Below, piece after piece: positions 49,088-58,205 of a DNA stretch of 64,000 bases. Source of the DNA: Microtetraspora fusca (GTDB lineage: Bacteria; Actinomycetota; Actinomycetes; Streptosporangiales; Streptosporangiaceae); assembly GCF_001570365.1 (NCBI RefSeq), contig NZ_BBYK01000054.1, positions 1 through 64,000 of the forward strand. The letters run 5' to 3'. Numbering within the stretch: the stretch's first letter is position 1; each line of letters begins with the position of its first letter. Position numbers and translations under genes: made by a program. The notes beneath the pieces are model-generated. The model was given only the letters and a program-made list of their open reading frames with translations, had not been told where the DNA came from and made no database searches.

Positions 49088-51469
49088 ATGCGTGCATTGC
49101 CCCGGGCACTCGCGATCATCGCGACCGCCGGCGTCACCGCCGGCACGATCGCCGCCCTTCCCTCAACTCCCGCCGTCGCGGCGCAGAGCACCGTCGTCAT
49201 CAGCCAGGTGTACGGCGGAGGCGGAAACTCCGGCGCCCCCTTCACCAACGACTACATCGAACTCTTCAACCGCGGCGCCGCCCCCGTATCCGTTGACGGG
49301 TGGTCGGTGCAGTACACCAGCGCCAGCGGAACCGGGAACTTCTCCGCCAACAAGACGGCGCTGACCGGCACCCTGGCCCCCGGTCAGTACCACCTGGTCC
49401 AGCTCGCCGCGGGCACCACGCCCAGCGGGGCGCTGCCCACGCCCGACAACGTCGGCACCATCAACATGAGCGGTACGGCGGGCAAGGTGGCCCTGGTCAG
49501 CTCCGCCGACGGCCTGGCCTGCAACGGCTCCACCGCCCCCTGCACCGACGACCAGATGGCGCTCGTCGCCGACCTGGTCGGGTACGGCGCGGCGAACTTC
49601 TACAAGGGCAGCCCCGCGCCCGGTCTCACGAACGCCACCGCCGCGATCCGCAAGAACGGCGGCTGCGCCGACAGCGGCGACAACGGCGCCGACTTCGACG
49701 CCGGGGCCCCCGCTCCGCGCAACGCGGCCACGCCGCCCGCGCCGTGCGGCGGCGAGCCGTCCCCGTCGACCTCCCCCTCCGCCTCGCCGTCGAGCTCGCC
49801 CTCGGCCAGCCCGAGCCCCACAGCGAGCCCCACTCCGGAGGCGACGTGTGACACCCCGATCACACACCGGATCGCGCAGGTGCAGGGGAGCGGCGACGTC
49901 AGCCCGCTCGCCGGCACGGACGTCCGGGTCGAGGGCGTCGTCGTCGGCGCCTACCAGGGGGCCGGCCAGTTCGGCGGCTTCTACATCCAGGACCCGACGC
50001 CGGACGCGGACCCCGCCACGTCCGAGGGCCTGTTCGTGTACTCCTCGTCGCCGGTGAAGGTCGGTGACCGCGTGCGCGTCTCCGGCAAGGTCGTCGAGTA
50101 CAACGGCCTGACCGAGATCTCGCCGGCCACCGCGGTCAACGTGTGCGGCACCGGCGTCATCACGCCGACCAAGGTGAAGCTGCCGCTCAAGAAGGGCGTC
50201 ACCTTCGAGCGGTACGAGGGCATGCTCGTCACCTTCAAGGGCGACCTGGCGGCCTCCGAGATCTACAACCTCGGCCGGTTCGGCGAGATCACCCTCGCGG
50301 AGGGCGGCCGGCTGTGGCAGCCGACCGACCGCAAGAACGTGGACACCGAGAAGGACGCGCGGCGGACGATCCTGCTCGACGACGGGTTCAACGTCCAGAA
50401 CCCGGCGACCCTGCCGTACCACTCGACCGGGTTGAACACCGTCCGGATCGGCGACCGGGTCAAGGATCTGACCGGTGTGCTCACCTACGGCTTCGACGCC
50501 TACCGGATCCAGCCCCTCCAGCCCTTCGAGTTCGAGCCGGCGAACCCGCGTCCCGTCCAGCCGGCGAAGGTCGGCGGCGACGTCCGGGTGGCGAGCCTCA
50601 ACACGCTCAACTGGTTCACCACGCTGAAGTCCCGGGGCGCGACCACCGCGGCCGAGCGGGACAGGCAGCTCGCCAAGCTGGTCGCCAACATCACCGGGCT
50701 CGACCCCGACGTGGCCGGGCTGATGGAGGTCGAGCGCAACTCCGACGTGGCGCTGAACACCCTGGTCGACGCCCTCAACGCCAAGGCCGGCGCGGGTACG
50801 TACAAGGCGATCACCCACCCCAACCCGGGCACCGACCTGATCCAGACCGCGCTGATCTACAAGCCGGCCAAGGTCACCCCGGTGGGCCCGGCGCAGTCCT
50901 CCTCCGACCCGATCTTCAACCGGCCGCCGCTGGCCCAGACGTTCCGCAAGGCGCAGGGGAACGGCCAGACCTTCACCGTGCTGGTCAACCACTTCAAGTC
51001 CAAGGGCTGCAGCGACGTCGACGGTCCCGCCACCGGCGCCGACGCCGACCAGGGCGACGGCCAGAGCTGCTACAACGCCAAGCGGACCAAGCAGGCCCAG
51101 GCCTTGCTGTCCCTGATCGACAGCCTGAAGCTGCAGAACACGCTCGTCCTCGGCGACATCAACGCGTATGGCGAGGAGGACCCGATCCACACGCTGGAGG
51201 CGGGCGGACTGACCAGCCTGAGCAAGAAGTACGTCTCGGTGAAGGACCGCTACAGCTACGTCTTCGAGGGCCTCTCCGGCGAGCTCGACCACGCCCTGGC
51301 CGACAAGAAGCTGAGCAAGCTCGTGACCGGCGCCACCATCTGGCACATCAACAGCGACGAGGGCCGGTTCATGGACTACAACACCGAGTTCAACCCGCCG
51401 TACCTGTACGCGCCGGACGCCTACCGCTCCTCCGACCACGACCCGCTGCTGGTGGGCCTGAAGCTCTGA
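49088..51469 (+). CDS. secreted ExeM/NucH-type endonuclease
   Basis: A 793-residue exported nuclease. Signal peptide to about residue 32 (PAVAA); lamin-tail-like beta-domain (VVISQVYGGGGNSGAPFTNDYIELFNR); a Ser/Pro/Ala/Thr linker (PSASPSSSPSASPSPTASP); an OB-fold domain (GTDVRVEGVVVGAYQGAGQFGGFYIQDPTPD); and the endonuclease/exonuclease/phosphatase domain (VASLNTLNWF, DPDVAGLMEVERNSD, VLVNHFKSKGC, VLGDINAYGEED, SDHDPLLVGLKL). The order is typical of ExeM/NucH. It should degrade extracellular DNA or RNA. Confidence 0.92.
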   Translation: MRALPRALAIIATAGVTAGTIAALPSTPAVAAQSTVVISQVYGGGGNSGAPFTNDYIELFNRGAAPVSVDGWSVQYTSASGTGNFSANKTALTGTLAPGQYHLVQLAAGTTPSGALPTPDNVGTINMSGTAGKVALVSSADGLACNGSTAPCTDDQMALVADLVGYGAANFYKGSPAPGLTNATAAIRKNGGCADSGDNGADFDAGAPAPRNAATPPAPCGGEPSPSTSPSASPSSSPSASPSPTASPTPEATCDTPITHRIAQVQGSGDVSPLAGTDVRVEGVVVGAYQGAGQFGGFYIQDPTPDADPATSEGLFVYSSSPVKVGDRVRVSGKVVEYNGLTEISPATAVNVCGTGVITPTKVKLPLKKGVTFERYEGMLVTFKGDLAASEIYNLGRFGEITLAEGGRLWQPTDRKNVDTEKDARRTILLDDGFNVQNPATLPYHSTGLNTVRIGDRVKDLTGVLTYGFDAYRIQPLQPFEFEPANPRPVQPAKVGGDVRVASLNTLNWFTTLKSRGATTAAERDRQLAKLVANITGLDPDVAGLMEVERNSDVALNTLVDALNAKAGAGTYKAITHPNPGTDLIQTALIYKPAKVTPVGPAQSSSDPIFNRPPLAQTFRKAQGNGQTFTVLVNHFKSKGCSDVDGPATGADADQGDGQSCYNAKRTKQAQALLSLIDSLKLQNTLVLGDINAYGEEDPIHTLEAGGLTSLSKKYVSVKDRYSYVFEGLSGELDHALADKKLSKLVTGATIWHINSDEGRFMDYNTEFNPPYLYAPDAYRSSDHDPLLVGLKL

Positions 51470-51494
51470 CGGAGCGTTTCTCCCCGTGAGGCCC

Positions 51495-51522
51495 GGGGCG
51501 CGGCACACCCGTGCCGCGCCCC
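51495..51522 (+). terminator. terminator after the nuclease gene
   Basis: GGGGCGCGGCAC (51495-51506) pairs with GTGCCGCGCCCC (51511-51522), 12-bp stem, 4-nt loop, then GCGGTTT. It starts 25 bp past the stop. Confidence 0.7.
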
Positions 51523-51582
51523 GCGGTTTCGGCGCAAGGATGCGGAACGCGGCTCGCCGTCGGCACGCGTACAGGCGCCTGC

Positions 51583-51631
51583 AAGCGGCGTGCAGGCGGT
51601 CGCCCGCTTCCCGAAAGCGGCGTGCAGGCGG
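51583..51631 (+). repeat. 17-nt direct repeat, 32-nt spacing
   Basis: AAGCGGCGTGCAGGCGG occurs at 51583-51599 and again at 51615-51631 in the non-coding gap before the small secreted protein gene. Confidence 0.7.
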
Positions 51632-51693
51632 GTGCGCCTATCACTGAGGTGCAACCCCGGCAGCACCCGTCCTCGAATGTGGGGGGAACCGAA

Positions 51694-52215
51694 ATGCGTC
51701 GCTCCATCCGTAACCTGCTCGCTCTCTCCGCCGTCGGCGCGACCGTCGCCCTCGGTGTCCCGGCGGCCGCGACCGCCGCGAGCGCCTCCACCGCCACCAC
51801 CGCCGGCGCGGCCTCCGCCTCCGCCGGCAACAACCCCTACTGGGGCCCGTACTGGTCGAAAGGCCGTTTCGCCAAGGCCAACGGCTACATCGACGTCTAC
51901 TGGGACGACGACACCTCCAACAGCGTTCAGGTCACCGGCAAGCTGTGGGACCTCGACAGCCGCACCGAGCGCCAGGGCGGCAAGTGCGCGTACGTGAGGT
52001 TCCGCTTCCAGGACCTGGACGACGTGGACGACGTCTCGCCCAGCTTCAAGTCGTACAAGTACTGCGGGGCGGGCGGCTCCAAGAGCTTCAGCGTCCAGCG
52101 GTCCGACCTGCGGAGCGTCCAGGTCCAGGTCTGCCAGATCGGCCTGTACGGCAGGTACCCGACCAAGTGCGGCTACTGGTACTGGCTCGGCGGCGACCGC
52201 CTCTACGGCAACTGA
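51694..52215 (+). CDS. small secreted protein of unknown function
   Basis: A 173-residue exported protein. A signal peptide (MRRSIRNLLALSAVGATVAL to about residue 30) precedes a mature part rich in Tyr, Trp and acidic residues (NPYWGPYWSKGRFAKANGYIDVYWDD) with four Cys that could form two disulfides. The frame is open upstream, but ATG 51694 has GGGGGG before it. I do not recognise the family. A strong hairpin follows. Confidence 0.75.
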   Translation: MRRSIRNLLALSAVGATVALGVPAAATAASASTATTAGAASASAGNNPYWGPYWSKGRFAKANGYIDVYWDDDTSNSVQVTGKLWDLDSRTERQGGKCAYVRFRFQDLDDVDDVSPSFKSYKYCGAGGSKSFSVQRSDLRSVQVQVCQIGLYGRYPTKCGYWYWLGGDRLYGN

Positions 52216-52225
52216 TCCCCTTCAC

Positions 52226-52268
52226 GCACGCGCGGCCCGCCCCCTCGCTGGGGGCGGGCCGCGCGTGC
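52226..52268. terminator. long GC hairpin between convergent genes
   Basis: A 19-bp stem (52226-52244 with 52250-52268) and TCGCT loop between the secreted-protein gene and the convergent deacylase gene; no T tract. Confidence 0.75.
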
Positions 52269-52279
52269 GCTCGGCGGTG

Positions 52280-53758
52280 TCAGCGGCGGATCGCGCGGCC
52301 GGGCAGCGCGTCGAGGACCGGCTCGCCGTCGCGCACAACGTGCCGTCCGCCGACCAGCACGTGGGCGTAGCCGGTCGAGGGCCGGGTGCTGTCCGCGTAG
52401 GTGGCCTGGTCGCTGACGAGCTCGGGGGAGAAGACGACCAGGTCGGCGTCGCACCCCGTCTGCACCCGGCCCTTGCGCCGCATGGCGGGCACCGACTCCT
52501 CCAGCACCCGCGCGGGCAGCAGGCTGCACCGGCGCACCGCCTCGATCAGCGACAGGCGTCCCGTCTCCCGGACGTAGCGGCGCAGGACCTTGGAGAACGT
52601 GCCCGCCGTACGGGGATGGGTGACGGCCCGCGGCGGCAGCGGCCACGCCATCGGATCCGGCCGCTCGCCTCCCGTCCACGTCAGCGGCATCGCGTCGGAG
52701 CCGATCACGGTGTCCTCGCCGAGCAGCGCGCGGTCCATGACGGCCACGTCCGCCGGGACGTCCTCGTCGAGGAAATGGACGATCACCAGGCCGCCCGGGT
52801 CGGCGGCGCGCAGCTCGCGCAGCCGCGCCGCGTCGGCCACCCGTTCCCCTGTCGGGGCGTAGACGAGCGAGTCCGGCCGCATGCCCCTGTTGCCGAGCAG
52901 TTCGGGGGCGAGGAAGGTCGCGCCGATGCCGGTCATGCCCGCGCCGTACGGGTAGGCCTCGGTGGACACCCGTGCGCCCTCGGCGCGTACGTGCTCGATG
53001 AGGGCGAGCACCCGGTCGACCTGGCGCAGGGACGTGCTGTTGACGTGGCAGTAGTGCATGTGGGCCCCGGTGGCCGCCGCGGCGCGCGTCACCTCCGTCG
53101 CGCCGTCGATCGGGATGTCGGGCGTCTGCTCGACGAGGTCGCGGGCGTGCGTGTAGGTCGGCACGCCCGCCTCGGCCGCGAGCCCGGCCACGGCCAGGTA
53201 CTCCTCGGGGGCCACCCGCGGGGCGTAGCCGACGAGCAGGCCGATCCCCAGCGCTCCGGCGGCGAGGTCGGCGCGGATCAGCTCGAACAGCGCGTCGAGC
53301 CGGCGCGGGGTCGCCTCGCGCTGCCAGGCGGGGTCGCCGAGGTGGCTCAGCCCCGCGGCGAGGCCGCCGCCGGGGGGAAGGTCGCCGACGGCCGTCATCC
53401 TGGCCTGCGCCCAGGAGGCGGAGAACCCGTAGTTGAGCGGTCGCCCCTCGGCGGCGGCCGCGTCGTAGGCCTCGCCGACCGGCGCGACGCCCGCCTCCAG
53501 GTCGAGGGCCGTGGTCACGCCGTCGAGCGCCTGGAGGCGGTGACCGGCGATGGTGTGGGAGTGGCTGTGCAGGTCGATCCAGCCCGGGGCGAGCACCAGT
53601 CCGGAGACGTCGAGCGTTTCGCGTCCCTGGAGCGGGCCGGGCGACACCGCCGTGATGGTCGCGCCGGTCACCCCCACGTTCGCGACCGCGTCGTGGCCGG
53701 TTTCCGGGTCGAGCACTCTGGCTCCCGCCAGCACCAGATCATGGGTCATGACCGTCAT
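52280..53758 (-). CDS. N-acyl-D-amino-acid deacylase family amidohydrolase
   Basis: A 492-residue D-aminoacylase-type amidohydrolase. The metal site HxH lies in DLHSHSHT (H64, H66), with a later metal ligand region HYCHVNST and the catalytic Asp region in VIGSDAMPLTW. The C-terminal small beta-domain (GCDADLVVFSPELVSD) completes the fold. It removes the acyl group from N-acyl D-amino acids or a similar substrate, in the cytoplasm. ATG 53758; ATG 53749 is nearly as good. Confidence 0.88.
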   Translation of the reverse strand: MTVMTHDLVLAGARVLDPETGHDAVANVGVTGATITAVSPGPLQGRETLDVSGLVLAPGWIDLHSHSHTIAGHRLQALDGVTTALDLEAGVAPVGEAYDAAAAEGRPLNYGFSASWAQARMTAVGDLPPGGGLAAGLSHLGDPAWQREATPRRLDALFELIRADLAAGALGIGLLVGYAPRVAPEEYLAVAGLAAEAGVPTYTHARDLVEQTPDIPIDGATEVTRAAAATGAHMHYCHVNSTSLRQVDRVLALIEHVRAEGARVSTEAYPYGAGMTGIGATFLAPELLGNRGMRPDSLVYAPTGERVADAARLRELRAADPGGLVIVHFLDEDVPADVAVMDRALLGEDTVIGSDAMPLTWTGGERPDPMAWPLPPRAVTHPRTAGTFSKVLRRYVRETGRLSLIEAVRRCSLLPARVLEESVPAMRRKGRVQTGCDADLVVFSPELVSDQATYADSTRPSTGYAHVLVGGRHVVRDGEPVLDALPGRAIRR

Positions 53759-54071
53759 GCGGCGAGCCTAGGTACGGCCGGGCCGCCCGGCTTCGTCCGG
53801 AACACCGAAAAGGGGCGGGTCCTCTTGTCCGCCCGGCCCATCATGCCCCTGATCGGCGGCCGGGCGGCACGTACGGATCGTCGCCGAGAGTGAGCACCGC
53901 ACCCGGAAGTCTCGGGCCGTCCGCCGCCGCGCGAGGCCCGGTCGCACCCATCGGTGGTGCTCTTCGGCCTCGCGTCGCCGCGCCTTTGGGGCCCGCCGCA
54001 TCACCCCGGACCCGGCTCCCCGCGGCTGATTCCCGGATCTCCCGCTGTGCTGCAGATTGATCTCTTAAATA
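53759..54071. other. non-coding gap before carbamoyltransferase relic
   Basis: No gene is recognised in this 313-bp gap. Near 54055-54075 it has an AT-rich island (ATTGATCTCTTAAATAATG) that overlaps the possible ATG of the relic. Confidence 0.4.
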
Positions 54072-54738
54072 ATGCCGATCCTGGCCGAGCCGGTCGACCT
54101 GGTCGTCGAGGGCTACTCGTCGGACACCGAGATCGAGAACCTCGACGCGTACCGCGCGGAGCTGCGTGAGACGCTCCACCTCCGGCCGGAGGCGCCGATC
54201 GTCCTCGTCTCGCACCACCTCAGCCACCCGTACAGCGCCTTTCCTCCCTCGCCGGTCGAGCGTGCGGCCGGGCTCGTGGTCGACGCGCAGGGCAGCCGCG
54301 TACGCGACCTCACCGAGGAGGTGGACCTGCCGCCGGGCGCCGGCGGGCACATGCTGGAGGTCGCCTCCTTCTATCGCTGCGAGCGCGGGCGGATCGAATG
54401 CCTGGCCAAGCAGCCTCTGGGACGGCGGCTGGGCCCGCCCGGCGGGCCTGGGCTGCTTCTACGCGCGTGGGCTGCGCGCTGTACGGGCTGATCGCCTGCC
54501 TCGGGCGGCAGAGCGCGTTCCGCTGGACGGACGACTTCCTCGGGCCGGAGCCCGACCGGGCCGAGATCGAGGCGGCCGTGCGCGACCTCCCCGACGACCT
54601 CGTCGCCGAGCGGCCCGCCGACCTCGCCGCCGCGATCGTCGAACTCCTGGAGGCCGGACGGGTGGTGGGCCTGCACCAGGGACGCAGCGAGTTGGGCCCG
54701 CGCGCGCTCGGTCGCCGCCCGCAACGTCAGCAGGCCTC
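54072..54738 (+). pseudogene. frameshifted carbamoyltransferase (NodU/CmcH-like) relic
   Basis: Three frames together rebuild part of a carbamoyltransferase. Frame one: VVEGYSSDTEIENLDAY, IVLVSHHLSHPYSAFPPSPVERAAGLVVDAQGSRVRDLTEE. At about 54410 the match moves to WDGGWARPAGLGCFYARG in a second frame, and at about 54468 to ALYGLIACLG...FRWTDDFLGPEPD and VVGLHQGRSELGPRALG in a third. The N-terminal quarter and the C-terminus are missing. At least two frameshifts make it a pseudogene. Confidence 0.7.
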
Positions 54739-54983
54739 CGGCACGCGGGCTCGGCTGCTCGACATAGCCCCTGATCATCTCGTCCTCCCCGCCTCCGGGA
54801 ACGCGCCGTGACGCCGACGATCCACCCGCCCCCCGAACAGAGGGAACACGGCGTCCCGGACGCGGGTGACTCCCACCCGGGTCATTTCACGCCCACGGTT
54901 GGGCCGCCTCGGCGAGGCGCGCCGCGCCCGGAGGCGGAGCCCTGAATAGCCTCCCCGGGACTACTTCCTGTGAGGGGATGACG

Positions 54984-55019
54984 GTGTCTTCCAGGGACAA
55001 GGTGTCTTCCAGGGACAAG
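54984..55019 (+). repeat. 18-nt tandem repeat at the ccmC start
   Basis: GTGTCTTCCAGGGACAAG occurs twice in tandem (54984-55001, 55002-55019), encoding VSSRDKVSSRDK. Each copy begins with GTG, so the duplication offers two possible start codons for ccmC. Confidence 0.9.
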
Positions 55020-55736
55020 ACGAACGCGGGCGGCGCGCACCGCCGCCGCCTGCTCGGGGCGGCCGCACTGATCGCCGCGGGCCTTGCCGCGCCGCTCGGC
55101 CTGCTCGCCGCTCCCACGGACGCGGTGCAGGGCGAGGCCCAGCGCCTGATGTACGTCCACGTGCCCGCGGTGCTCACCGCGTACGCCGCCTTCGCCGTCA
55201 TGGTGGCGGCCAACGTGCTGTACCTGGCCCGCCGCGCCGAGCGGTGGGACCGGCTGGGCCGCGCGGCGGCCGAGCTGGGCGCCGGTCTCACCGCCCTCAC
55301 CATCGCGCTGGGTGTCCTGTGGGCCCGGCCCGTGTGGGGCGTCTGGTGGACCTGGGACCCGCGCCTGGTCAGCACCGCGGCGATGCTGCTGCTGGCGCTC
55401 GGCTGCCTCGCCGTACGGGCCTGGCCCGGCGAGGCGGGCGCGGGGGCTCGCCGGGCGGCGCTGGCGGGACCGCTGGTGGCCGCCGCGATGCCGGTGGTCC
55501 ACTTCTCCGTGTTGTGGTGGCGGACGCTGCACCAGCCGCCGTCGCTGCTCAAGCCGTCCGGGGCGGTGCCGATCGACCCGCCGATGCTCGTCGCGCTCCT
55601 CGCCGGGATCGCGGCCTTCCTGCTGGCCGGAGCCTGGGTGGTCGCGCGGCGGTACCGCTCTCTCGCCGCCGCGCTCGAGACCCCGACCCGGCCCCGCGAG
55701 GACGTGGAGCCCGCGCCCTTGAGGGCCGCGGCGTGA
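54984..55736 (+). CDS. ccmC: heme exporter/handling protein CcmC
   Basis: A 250-residue polytopic membrane protein of System I cytochrome c maturation. The tryptophan-rich heme-handling motif is clear (WGVWWTWDPRLVSTAAMLLLAL), with flanking His residues in YVHVPAVLTAY and VVHFSVLWWRTLHQPPS. CcmC loads heme onto CcmE. GTG 54984 has AGGGG six bases before it; ATG 54978 is too close to that site, and GTG 55002 is an alternative. It starts an operon of overlapping genes; ccmA and ccmB are not found upstream. Confidence 0.9.
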   Translation: MSSRDKVSSRDKTNAGGAHRRRLLGAAALIAAGLAAPLGLLAAPTDAVQGEAQRLMYVHVPAVLTAYAAFAVMVAANVLYLARRAERWDRLGRAAAELGAGLTALTIALGVLWARPVWGVWWTWDPRLVSTAAMLLLALGCLAVRAWPGEAGAGARRAALAGPLVAAAMPVVHFSVLWWRTLHQPPSLLKPSGAVPIDPPMLVALLAGIAAFLLAGAWVVARRYRSLAAALETPTRPREDVEPAPLRAAA

Positions 55737-55849
55737 CCGGCGTGACGGATGCGTCCGTCACGGGCGCGGGATGGGTGTGGGCGGGCTACCTGCTCACCGC
55801 CGTGACCTGGGGCTGCTACGCCGCCTGGTCCGGAAGGAGGCGGTCGTGA
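55733..55849 (+). CDS. ccmD: CcmD-like small membrane protein
   Basis: A 38-residue peptide starting with GTG that overlaps the ccmC stop by 4 nt and the ccmE start by 4 nt. Its single hydrophobic segment (GWVWAGYLLTAVTWGCYAAW) followed by an Arg-rich tail has the size and layout of CcmD, which stabilises the CcmC-CcmE complex. Sequence identity of CcmD is always low, so position supports the call more than sequence. Confidence 0.75.
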   Translation: MTGVTDASVTGAGWVWAGYLLTAVTWGCYAAWSGRRRS

Positions 55850-56244
55850 AGTTCGTGTCGTCGCGGCGCCTGCCGCTGCTGCTCGTCTTCTCCGCCGGGA
55901 TCGCGCTCACGTGCCTGGCGGTCTCCGGGCTCGGGGACGGGCTCGTCTACTACCGGACGCCCAGCGAGATCGCGCAGAGCCACGCCGCCCTGGCCCGGCG
56001 CACCCGGGTCGGGGGAGTCGTCGTGCCGGGCTCGGTCCACCGCGAGGGGAGCGTGCTGCTCTTCCTGCTCTCCGACGGCACGGCCGTCCTGCGGGTCGCC
56101 TATCAGGGCGAGCGGCCACCGGTCTTCCGTGAGGGCCAGGGAGCGGTGGTCGAGGGCATCACCGGCCCGGACGGCCTCTTCCGCTCTGACCGCCTCATGG
56201 TGAAGCACTCCAACGAGTACCGAGCCGAGGCCGCCACCCCGTGA
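55846..56244 (+). CDS. ccmE: periplasmic-type heme chaperone CcmE
   Basis: A 132-residue CcmE. An N-terminal membrane anchor (LLLVFSAGIALTCLAVSGL) is followed by an OB-fold domain and the heme-binding site H121-x-x-x-Y125 (VKHSNEY), the histidine form typical of bacterial CcmE (the cysteine variant is absent). GTG 55846 lies right after GGAGG. It receives heme from CcmC and passes it to CcmF/H on the outer face of the membrane. Confidence 0.92.
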   Translation: MKFVSSRRLPLLLVFSAGIALTCLAVSGLGDGLVYYRTPSEIAQSHAALARRTRVGGVVVPGSVHREGSVLLFLLSDGTAVLRVAYQGERPPVFREGQGAVVEGITGPDGLFRSDRLMVKHSNEYRAEAATP

Positions 56245-58205
56245 ACTGCCTGCTCGGAACCCTCGCGCTCGCCCTGGGCGCGGCGGCGTCCGCGGTGGCC
56301 GCCCTCGCCTGGCCCCGCCCGGCGAGGCGCCGTACGGCCGTCGCGGCCACGGCGGCGGCGCTCGGCTGCGCGGCGGCCGCGTTCGCCGTGCTGGAGAACG
56401 CGCTGCTCACCCGCGACTTCGGGGTCGCCTTCGTGGCCGGGCACGGGGGCCGGGACGTCTCGCCGTACTACACGGTCACCAGCCTGTGGTCCGGGCTCGA
56501 AGGCTCGATGGTGCTGTGGCTGCTCGCGCTCGCCGGCTTCGCCTGGGCGGCCGGCCGCCAGCGGGGGGAGGACCCGCGGCGGCCGGTCGCGATGACGGTG
56601 ATCACGCTGGTGTGCGGGTGCTTCTTCGCGCTCACCCTGCTGGCCGCGAACCCGTTCGAGCCGGCCGCCGCCGTACCCACTGACGGGCCCGGCCCGAACC
56701 CGCTGCTGCGCGGCCACCCGCTCATGGGGATCCACCCGCCGCTGCTCTACCTCGGGTACACCGGCCTCGTCGTGCCGTTCGCGTACGGCGTCGCCGGCCT
56801 GCTCACCGGGGACGGCGGGCGCGACGGAGTGCGGACCATACGGCGGTGGACCCTGCTCGCCTGGATCCCCCTGACCGCGGGCATCGTGCTCGGCGCCTGG
56901 TGGTCGTACGGCGTGCTCGGCTGGGGTGGTTACTGGGAGTGGGACCCGGTGGAGAACGCCTCGATCGTCCCGTGGTTCGTGACCACGGCGCTGCTGCACT
57001 CGCTGATGGTGCAGGAACGGCGCGGCGCGCTGCGGCGCTGGAACGTCTCGCTCGCGGTCGCCGCGTTCCTCCTCGTGCTGACCGGCACCTTCCTCACCCG
57101 CAGCGGGGCGGTGAGCAGCGTCCACTCCTTCACCGCCTCGGCCGTCGGCCCGGCGCTGCTCGGCCTGCTCACCGCGGCGCTGGTCGCCACCGGCGGGCTG
57201 CTCGCCCGGCACGCCGACCGGTCCGGCGCCGGGCCGGGGCTCAGGCCGGGTTTCTCCCGCGACCTGCTGTTCCTCGTCAACAACGTGCTGCTGACGACCC
57301 TCGCCTTCACGGTGCTCCTCGGCACGCTGGCCCCGCTCGTCGTGGAGGCCGTGCGGGGGACGCCGGTCACCGTCGGCCCGCCGTACTTCGACCGGATGGC
57401 GATCCCGCCCGCGCTGGCGCTGCTCGCGGCCATGGCCGCGGCCCCGCTGGTGCCCTGGGCGCGGGCGGACCGGCGCATCCTCGCCCGGCGGCTGCGCGTC
57501 CCCGTCGCGCTCGGCGCGCTGACCGTCACCCTGCTCGGCCTGACCGGCCGCCACCGGCCCCTGCCGCTGCTCGCCTTCGGCCTCGGGGCGTTCGCCCTGG
57601 CGGCGGTCGCGACCCGCGCGGCGGAGACGATCAAAAGCCGGGGCGGGACGACGCTCGCGCGCGGCGCGGTCCGCCGCCGTCTCGGCGGCCTGCTCGTCCA
57701 CGCCGGGATCGCGCTGGCCGCCGTGGCCGTGACCGGCTCGTCCGCGTACGCGCAGGAGGGCCGGGCGCGGCTCGCGACGGGGCAGGTCCTCGACGTCGGC
57801 GGCTACCGGGTGCGCATGGAGGGCACCGAGGAGGTGCGGACCGGGGACAGCCTGACCGGTACGGCCCGGGTGAGCCTGTCGCATGACGGGTGGCCGCTGG
57901 GCGTGTTCCGGCCGTCGCTGGTGCTCTATCCGGCGAGCGGCGCCCCTCCCGTGGCGAACCCCGCCATCCGCACCGGCCCGTTCGACGACGTGTACCTCAC
58001 GGTGACGGAGATCGACCCCGCCACGCGGTCGGCGGAGATCGGCGTCGCGGTGAACCCGCTGATGGTCCTCCTCTGGACGGCGGGCGGCCTGATCGTGGCG
58101 GGCGGCGTGGCCGCCGTACCGCAGGGCCGGAGGCGGCGGGCGGCCATTCCGCGTCCGCCGGACGGGGCGGCGACGACGGCGCGGGAGGAGGCCGGAACGC
58201 GATGA
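56241..58205 (+). CDS. ccmF: cytochrome c heme lyase CcmF
   Basis: A 654-residue integral membrane protein. The WWD domain reads WGGYWEWDPVENASIVPW (about residues 228-245), preceded by PNPLLRGHPLMGIHPPLLY with a conserved His (H165). Multiple membrane segments and a C-terminal periplasmic region agree with CcmF. It attaches heme to the CxxCH cysteines of apocytochromes. GTG 56241 overlaps the ccmE stop by 4 nt. Confidence 0.93.
   Translation: MNCLLGTLALALGAAASAVAALAWPRPARRRTAVAATAAALGCAAAAFAVLENALLTRDFGVAFVAGHGGRDVSPYYTVTSLWSGLEGSMVLWLLALAGFAWAAGRQRGEDPRRPVAMTVITLVCGCFFALTLLAANPFEPAAAVPTDGPGPNPLLRGHPLMGIHPPLLYLGYTGLVVPFAYGVAGLLTGDGGRDGVRTIRRWTLLAWIPLTAGIVLGAWWSYGVLGWGGYWEWDPVENASIVPWFVTTALLHSLMVQERRGALRRWNVSLAVAAFLLVLTGTFLTRSGAVSSVHSFTASAVGPALLGLLTAALVATGGLLARHADRSGAGPGLRPGFSRDLLFLVNNVLLTTLAFTVLLGTLAPLVVEAVRGTPVTVGPPYFDRMAIPPALALLAAMAAAPLVPWARADRRILARRLRVPVALGALTVTLLGLTGRHRPLPLLAFGLGAFALAAVATRAAETIKSRGGTTLARGAVRRRLGGLLVHAGIALAAVAVTGSSAYAQEGRARLATGQVLDVGGYRVRMEGTEEVRTGDSLTGTARVSLSHDGWPLGVFRPSLVLYPASGAPPVANPAIRTGPFDDVYLTVTEIDPATRSAEIGVAVNPLMVLLWTAGGLIVAGGVAAVPQGRRRRAAIPRPPDGAATTAREEAGTR

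Noticed and set aside
49163-51508. 780-codon minus-strand frame opposite the nuclease gene
   Set aside because: Codon-bias shadow; the plus-strand frame contains a full ExeM/NucH-type nuclease.
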